A DNA stretch of 64,000 bases from an uncultured Candidatus Peregrinibacteria bacterium. GTDB taxonomy: Bacteria > Patescibacteriota > Gracilibacteria > UBA1369. Positions 59,790-64,000 of the stretch are shown in pieces. The translations under genes were made by a program, and so were the position numbers. The stretch lies in the NCBI GenBank assembly GCA_937858825.1, contig CALMAI010000019.1, forward strand, positions 54,650-118,649, in the 5' to 3' direction. A model generated the notes under the pieces. The model was given only the letters and a program-made list of their open reading frames with translations. It was not told the DNA's origin and searched no databases. The first letter of the stretch is position 1. Each line of letters opens with the position of its first letter.

Positions 59790-60539
59790 ATGGGCTTTAT
59801 TAGTACACCTCTCTTAATTTTTATTGTTGTTGTCCTGCTTTCGAGTATTCGACAGGTCAACCAATACGAACGTGGCGTTATGTTCGTACTTGGTAAGTAC
59901 ACCACTACAAAAAATCCAGGTTGGCGGTTGGTTATTCCAATTGTTCAGTCTATGAAAAAGGTGGATATTCGTACCAAAACCGTGGACGTTCCAGAACAAG
60001 AAGCAATTACAAAGGATAACATTCCAGTTGGAATTAATGCCGTAATTTACTATCGAATTACCAGCTCTGAAAAAGCAGTTTTGGAGGTAGAAAATTTCTA
60101 CTATGCGATTAGTCAGCTGGCGCAGGTAACTATGCGTAATGCTGTTGGTAAGGTGACACTTGATGACCTTTTGAAGAATCGTGATGAGGTTTCTCAAGGG
60201 ATTCAGGAAGCCGTTGATGCAGCAACTGATCCATGGGGTATTAAAGTGGAAAACCTTGATCTTAAGGACATTATTATTCCGCAGGATTTGAAGCGAACTA
60301 TTGCGAAAGAGGCCGAAGCTGAGCGTGAAAAACGTGCGGTGATTATTAGTTCTGAGGGTGAACTGGCAGCCAGTGAAAATGTCATGAAAGCTGCAACAAT
60401 GCTTGCGAAGTCACCAGGAGCACTTCACCTTCGAACGTTGCAGGCGATTAATGATCTTTCTTCTGATCAATCAAATACGACTATTTGGATGGTTCCAGTT
60501 GAAGGACTTCGTGCACTTGAAGCAGTATCCAAGAAATAA
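59790..60539 (+). CDS. Slipin/stomatin-type SPFH membrane protein
   Basis: The 249-residue protein has an N-terminal membrane anchor (GFISTPLLIFIVVVLLSSI), then the SPFH domain: QVNQYERGVMFVLGKYTTTKNPGWRL region near 22-47, VDVPEQEAITKDNIPVGINA, RNAVGKVTLDDLL, and the coiled-coil end EAEAEREKRAVIISSEGELA. Slipins form membrane microdomain scaffolds. A partner NfeD gene, usual beside slipins, is not here; aroE is two bases downstream. Confidence 0.93.
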   Translation: MGFISTPLLIFIVVVLLSSIRQVNQYERGVMFVLGKYTTTKNPGWRLVIPIVQSMKKVDIRTKTVDVPEQEAITKDNIPVGINAVIYYRITSSEKAVLEVENFYYAISQLAQVTMRNAVGKVTLDDLLKNRDEVSQGIQEAVDAATDPWGIKVENLDLKDIIIPQDLKRTIAKEAEAEREKRAVIISSEGELAASENVMKAATMLAKSPGALHLRTLQAINDLSSDQSNTTIWMVPVEGLRALEAVSKK

Positions 60540-60541
60540 TT

Positions 60542-61426
60542 ATGCCCAACGTTTATGGGGTTGTAGGCCATCCTGTGAAGCACTCCCTTTCGCCAGCCAT
60601 GTTTGAAGCGGCTTTCTGGGAGTACGATATGGATGATGAGTATAGGAAATTTGAAATAGCGCCCACGGAGTTGGGCGCTTTTCTTGATGGAATGAAAGGA
60701 AAAGCTGAATTTGCCCTTGAGGATGGGACGGATGCTTCAGCTCTTTATGGGCTTTCTGTGACTATTCCACATAAAGAGGCCATCATGGCTCATGTGGACT
60801 CTTTGGATGCTCATGCTCAAGTTATTGGAGCTGTGAACACGATTGTGAAGGATGATGGATCTGAGCGAAAAGATGGACGAGTTCTGCTGAAAGGTGCGAA
60901 TACGGATTGGGTAGGTGCAAAACGTGCGATTGAAGAGGTGATGGATGTGGAAGGAAAGGATGTGGTGGTTTTGGGTGCGGGGGGCGCGGCAGCGGCGATT
61001 GTGTACGCGTGCGTACAGATGAAGGCGCGAGTGACCATTTTGAATAGAACATTGGAGCGGGCAGAGGCTATGGCGGAACGTTTTTCCGGCGAGGATGCCC
61101 CTGTTGTTAAAGCTGGTTTATTGACTGATTTAATGAACTGCCGCGCCCATTTGCTGGTGCATACCACTTCTGTTGGAATGGGAACGGACGCCGAGCGCAG
61201 CCTGGTGCCGGTGGAGTTTTTTAAGAGAGGGATGGTGGTTTTTGATATTGTTTATACGCCTTTGGAGACACGGTTGGTGCGCGAGGCGAAACGTCATGAA
61301 TGTCGTATTATCCCAGGTTATAAGATGCTTCTCTACCAGGGAGAAAGGCAGTTTGAGCTCTGGTTTCGGAAAAAACCACGTACTGAAAAAATGGAGGAAG
61401 CCCTTCTGACTCATCTTCAATCCTAG
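60542..61426 (+). CDS. aroE: Shikimate dehydrogenase
   Basis: AroE reduces 3-dehydroshikimate with NADPH in aromatic synthesis. The 294-residue protein has GHPVKHSLSPAMFEAAF (substrate-binding Ser), VTIPHKEAI with the catalytic Lys near 78, ANTDWVGA with Asp near 120, and the Rossmann GAGGAAAAIVYA near 146. It seems complete. No other shikimate gene lies in the window, and the operon partner is a slipin, which is unusual. Confidence 0.93.
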   Translation: MPNVYGVVGHPVKHSLSPAMFEAAFWEYDMDDEYRKFEIAPTELGAFLDGMKGKAEFALEDGTDASALYGLSVTIPHKEAIMAHVDSLDAHAQVIGAVNTIVKDDGSERKDGRVLLKGANTDWVGAKRAIEEVMDVEGKDVVVLGAGGAAAAIVYACVQMKARVTILNRTLERAEAMAERFSGEDAPVVKAGLLTDLMNCRAHLLVHTTSVGMGTDAERSLVPVEFFKRGMVVFDIVYTPLETRLVREAKRHECRIIPGYKMLLYQGERQFELWFRKKPRTEKMEEALLTHLQS

Positions 61427-61440
61427 AATATTCAAAATTT

Positions 61441-62259
61441 CTACTGACTCAGAAAGTCTGATCCTTCAACATCTTCAACCTGCTCCTCTTCTTCGACCTC
61501 TTCTGACTCTTCCGGAACGCCATAATCGGTTCCAAACTGTGATTCTGTTGCAAGATAGTCGGTTCCAAATGTGGCAAAAATCCAATAGTAGAACATGGTT
61601 ACCGCTGCATGGAAAAATCCAATGAATCCCCAAATCATTGGCAGAGCTATGAACATGAGGATTGTTGCGTTACTTGTGATCGTAAAGAAAAGGAACCCAA
61701 TTGCAATGGAGGTAAGCAGTGCCAAAACCGTTTCGTAGACTGCCAAAAGTGGGTATCGGGCATCGTGGAGGAGTTCCAGAATGAGTGATCCGGCTGTTGC
61801 GCTCAGAATGACCTGAAGTGCTGCGGTAAAGGCTGTGATCTGGAGACTTGTTGATGAAGCGGTCAAATAAACTGGTAAAACAAAGGCAAAAATCACAATG
61901 TTCATGATGAAGATCTGCCCCAATGTTGTTGAAATGCGAGTGTATCGTTCCCGTTCTGTGTAGGCTAAAAAGAGTGGCCCGACCATGCTAGAAACAAGTG
62001 AGGTCGCGAAAACCATCCCTAAAAGAACCACAATAAAGAGTGGACTCACTTCATCCGGGCTCATTGCTGCACCACCAAGTGCTGGCTGCAAAATAGAGCT
62101 GGTCGCCAGAAAAATGACGATGAGTACAATGGTTCCGGCAATACCTCCGCCAAATCCGGCAAAGGTTTTGAGGACCATGGTAAAAAACGACATTGGCCGC
62201 GGCCCATACGATTCTTCCTGTTCCACTACTGGTGTATTTTCTACTGGCTGCTGATCCAT
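61441..62259 (-). CDS. Yip1-like polytopic membrane protein
   Basis: The 272-residue protein has an acidic disordered N-terminus (about 1-24) and five to six hydrophobic segments (about 38-58, 72-100, 110-135, 140-160, 165-190, 195-230). The central pattern resembles bacterial Yip1 domain proteins. The end is strongly acidic (SEEVEEEEQVEDVEGSD). Role unknown; perhaps envelope organisation. It starts six bases after lspA and probably shares its transcript. Confidence 0.6.
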   Translation of the reverse strand: MDQQPVENTPVVEQEESYGPRPMSFFTMVLKTFAGFGGGIAGTIVLIVIFLATSSILQPALGGAAMSPDEVSPLFIVVLLGMVFATSLVSSMVGPLFLAYTERERYTRISTTLGQIFIMNIVIFAFVLPVYLTASSTSLQITAFTAALQVILSATAGSLILELLHDARYPLLAVYETVLALLTSIAIGFLFFTITSNATILMFIALPMIWGFIGFFHAAVTMFYYWIFATFGTDYLATESQFGTDYGVPEESEEVEEEEQVEDVEGSDFLSQ

Positions 62260-62265
62260 ATGGTT

Positions 62266-62718
62266 TTATATGTGATTGCTTCTGCTTATTTTACCATAAA
62301 AAGCGATAAGAAGGAAGATTCCAATCACTAAAAAACTGTCGGCCAGGTTGAAAGTCGGCCACCATCCAACTTTGATAAAGTCGATGACAAAGCCGCGGAA
62401 AATGCGATCAATAATATTTCCGACTGCTCCACCAGTAATGAATGCAACGGCAATTATGGATGCAGGATGCTCCATTTTCAGGTATTTGCTGGCGTAAAAA
62501 AGGATTGCTCCAACCATGAGAACGCTGAAAGGAATGAGAACAATGTATGGAATTGGCAGGCTGAAAGCCACTCCTGTGTTTTCTGCATATTCGAATGAGA
62601 CTCCTGAAAAAAGCTGAAATGGTTTCTCCAAATATTCGCTGGCGAGCCATTTTGTGATTTGATCGGCAATGACAATGTCTATGGCGATTGAAAGGGTAAA
62701 GAGTAGCGATTTTTTCAT
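62266..62718 (-). CDS. lspA: Lipoprotein signal peptidase (signal peptidase II)
   Basis: LspA cleaves prolipoprotein signal peptides in the membrane, so this cell makes lipoproteins. The 150-residue protein has four helices and the standard motifs: DQITKWLASEY near 19, NTGVAFSL near 46, and both catalytic Asp in GNIIDRI (near 100) and FNLADSFL (near 123). The product is short but complete. Confidence 0.95.
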   Translation of the reverse strand: MKKSLLFTLSIAIDIVIADQITKWLASEYLEKPFQLFSGVSFEYAENTGVAFSLPIPYIVLIPFSVLMVGAILFYASKYLKMEHPASIIAVAFITGGAVGNIIDRIFRGFVIDFIKVGWWPTFNLADSFLVIGIFLLIAFYGKISRSNHI

Positions 62719-62740
62719 AGATTTATGGCTTTACAGAGGC

Positions 62741-62769
62741 TTGCCTTTGGGGGCTAGGATTGATACCAT
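62741..62769 (+). promoter_or_regulatory. Promoter of ftsW
   Basis: TTGCCT (62741-62746) and TACCAT (62764-62769) are 17 bases apart, about 28 bases before the ATG of ftsW. Confidence 0.45.
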
Positions 62770-62797
62770 GATCGCACTTTAACGTGATGAATTCAAT

Positions 62798-64000
62798 ATG
62801 CGTAAGCTGCAGGCTGACAACATTCTTTTATTGACCGTTTTGGGCTTGCTGGTTTTTGGGCTGGTGATGATTACGAGTATTGGGGTGCCAAAGTCTATTC
62901 AGCTGACGGCGCCGGATATTTTGTATCCAAATTGTAGTGATGAGGCTGTTGATTGTTACTATCTTTTTAAGAACCATTTGGTGAGGATGCTGGCGGGGGT
63001 GGTGGCACTTTTGATTGTGAGTAAAATTACATATAGATTTTGGCGGAAGACTGCGGTTTTTTGGTTTGTGGCGACCTTCGCAATGCTCCTGATTGTGTTG
63101 GTGGCGGGATCGCAATACACCACTTTTGCGAAGAGCTGGATCGTTCTTTTTAATACTTCTGTGCAGCCTTCCGAGTTTGCGAAATTGGCCCTGATTTTTT
63201 ATCTGGCGCACTGGCTGGAGCGAAAAAATACGGATATTGAGACGTTTCAGTTTGGGTTTATTCCGTTTTGTATTGTGACGGGTGTGATTGTGTTGCCGAT
63301 TCTTTTGCAGCCCGATTTGGGGAGTACTTTGGTGATCGCCTGTGTTGCAGTAGCCATGTATTTTGTGGCGGGCGCAAGACTGAGGCATTTGGCTTTAGGG
63401 GGCTTTATTGCCCTTATTGTTTCGATGCTTATTGTGGGAAATGTTGGTCGTGTAAATGAGCGTTTTCAGGCTTTTATGAACCAGGATGAGAACTGTCGTG
63501 AAGATTATTGCTGGCAGACTGAACAGGCGAATATTGCCGTTGGAACTGGTGGTTTTTGGGGGAAAGGTTTGACGCAAGGGGTGCAGAAATCGTACTGGCT
63601 GCCACAGGCGTCGGATGACTTTATTTTTGCGGCTTCAGCAGAAGAGCTTGGATTTATCCGGATTGTTTTGGTGGTAATTGCTTATGGAGTTATTGGATGG
63701 CGTGGCTTTATTATTGCTTCGCATGCTCCAGACAAGTTTACGATGCTGACGGCTACAGGAGTTACTGCCTGGATTGTGGTTCAGGCGTTTATGAATATTT
63801 CTATTAACATTGGGTTGATGCCGGTTACCGGTTTGACGCTGCCATTCATTAGTTATGGTGGTTCGTCGCTGGTGGCAACGCTCATTGGAACTGGCGTTTT
63901 ACTTCAAATTTCTAAACATGCCAAAGCTTACGCGCCTCGCTCTAACCGGCGGGGGCACAGGCGGACATATCGTCACCCCAACCCCGCTTTTTTTAGACTT
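62798..64000 (+). CDS. ftsW: FtsW/RodA-family peptidoglycan glycosyltransferase (3' truncated by window)
   Basis: SEDS proteins polymerise lipid II in the membrane. From the ATG at 62798 (MRKLQADNILLLTVLG) the frame runs to the window edge without a stop. Diagnostic segments are QPSEFAKLALIFYL near 125, LQPDLGSTLVIA near 170 and LPFISYGGSSLVATL near 348. Ten hydrophobic helices are visible. Two extra Cys pairs occur in loops, NCSDEAVDCYY near 46 and NCREDYCWQ near 231, possibly disulfides. The neighbour murG favours FtsW over RodA. The end after residue 375 is strongly basic and read from the same DNA as the start of murG. Confidence 0.9.
   Translation, partial: MRKLQADNILLLTVLGLLVFGLVMITSIGVPKSIQLTAPDILYPNCSDEAVDCYYLFKNHLVRMLAGVVALLIVSKITYRFWRKTAVFWFVATFAMLLIVLVAGSQYTTFAKSWIVLFNTSVQPSEFAKLALIFYLAHWLERKNTDIETFQFGFIPFCIVTGVIVLPILLQPDLGSTLVIACVAVAMYFVAGARLRHLALGGFIALIVSMLIVGNVGRVNERFQAFMNQDENCREDYCWQTEQANIAVGTGGFWGKGLTQGVQKSYWLPQASDDFIFAASAEELGFIRIVLVVIAYGVIGWRGFIIASHAPDKFTMLTATGVTAWIVVQAFMNISINIGLMPVTGLTLPFISYGGSSLVATLIGTGVLLQISKHAKAYAPRSNRRGHRRTYRHPNPAFFRL
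63918..64000 (+). CDS. murG: MurG start (N-terminal part only)
   Basis: In another frame from the ATG at 63918 the sequence reads MPKLTRLALTGGGTGGHIVT, containing the glycine-rich GGGTGGH motif near the start of MurG, the enzyme that adds GlcNAc to lipid I. The window ends after 27 codons. The gene overlaps the ftsW frame, which is still open at the edge, by at least 83 bases. The usual P after GGHI is not seen (HIVTPTP), but the match to the MurG start is clear. Confidence 0.85.
   Translation, partial: MPKLTRLALTGGGTGGHIVTPTPLFLD

Noticed and set aside
1..64000. tRNA and rRNA genes
   Set aside because: I looked for T-loop (GTTCGA/GTTCAA) and acceptor-stem patterns and saw only coding matches. 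No rRNA-like stretch was seen. A covariance scan was not possible here.

Overview
The window reads as bacterial chromosome of the Candidate Phyla Radiation (Patescibacteria) type, GC moderately low, using the standard code: UGA ends many genes, which argues against the Gracilibacteria and Absconditabacteria. Hints of this lineage are surface proteins with SLH domains, a threonyl-tRNA synthetase without its TGS domain, a ribosomal cluster in plain bacterial order (rpsF-ssb-rpsR), a TrbL/VirB6-like secretion-type operon with no known partner genes, and archaeal-type PurP enzymes. A Peregrinibacteria-like organism is my best guess, but it is only a guess. I saw no rRNA, tRNA, CRISPR array, transposase or phage gene.

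Layout. 3-7122 (+): the 3' part of a large SLH/calcium-repeat surface protein followed by four translationally coupled genes for secreted, helical, cysteine-pair proteins. 7315-12232 (-): a zinc-ribbon miniprotein, an excisionase-like HTH protein, UvrA, a PrsW-type protease. 12334-15179 (+): a structured leader, a PGM1-like ATP-grasp ligase and an M20 peptidase. 15151-19160: recF (-), a short mgtE and thrS (+). 19239-20562 (-): two small unknown proteins interleaved with a putative small RNA and a long hairpin leader, each driven by a near-consensus promoter. 20578-27434 (-): a large protein with a RelA/SpoT-like C-terminus, a membrane histidine kinase, a GNAT-like protein and an ornithine-type decarboxylase. 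27552-30138 (+): two OmpR-type regulators and a soluble histidine kinase. 30135-39960 (-): a five-gene membrane/coiled-coil operon that looks like a secretion or surface-assembly apparatus. 40073-44397 (-): SLH protein, purL, rpsR, ssb, rpsF. 44747-53932 (mostly +): LysM/M23 hydrolase, yidD, purH, uppP, two PurP paralogues, a sugar nucleotidyltransferase and a glycosyltransferase. 53929-57816 (-): unknown protein, purN, serine dehydratase, CofE-like ligase. 57878-58372: a long GC-rich non-coding RNA candidate. 58462-64000: mscS, slipin, aroE, Yip1-like protein, lspA, ftsW and the start of murG.

The genes suggest a cell with Gram-positive-style envelope equipment (UppP, FtsW, MurG, LysM/M23, LspA, SLH proteins), late purine synthesis enzymes (PurL, PurN, PurH, plus PurP), nucleotide excision repair, and two-component signalling. 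The parts least explained by known biology are the five-gene operon at 30135-39960, the leader/ATP-grasp/M20 cassette at 12334-15179, the secreted-protein operon at 2873-7122, and two unclassified RNA candidates at 19651-19809 and 57913-58372.
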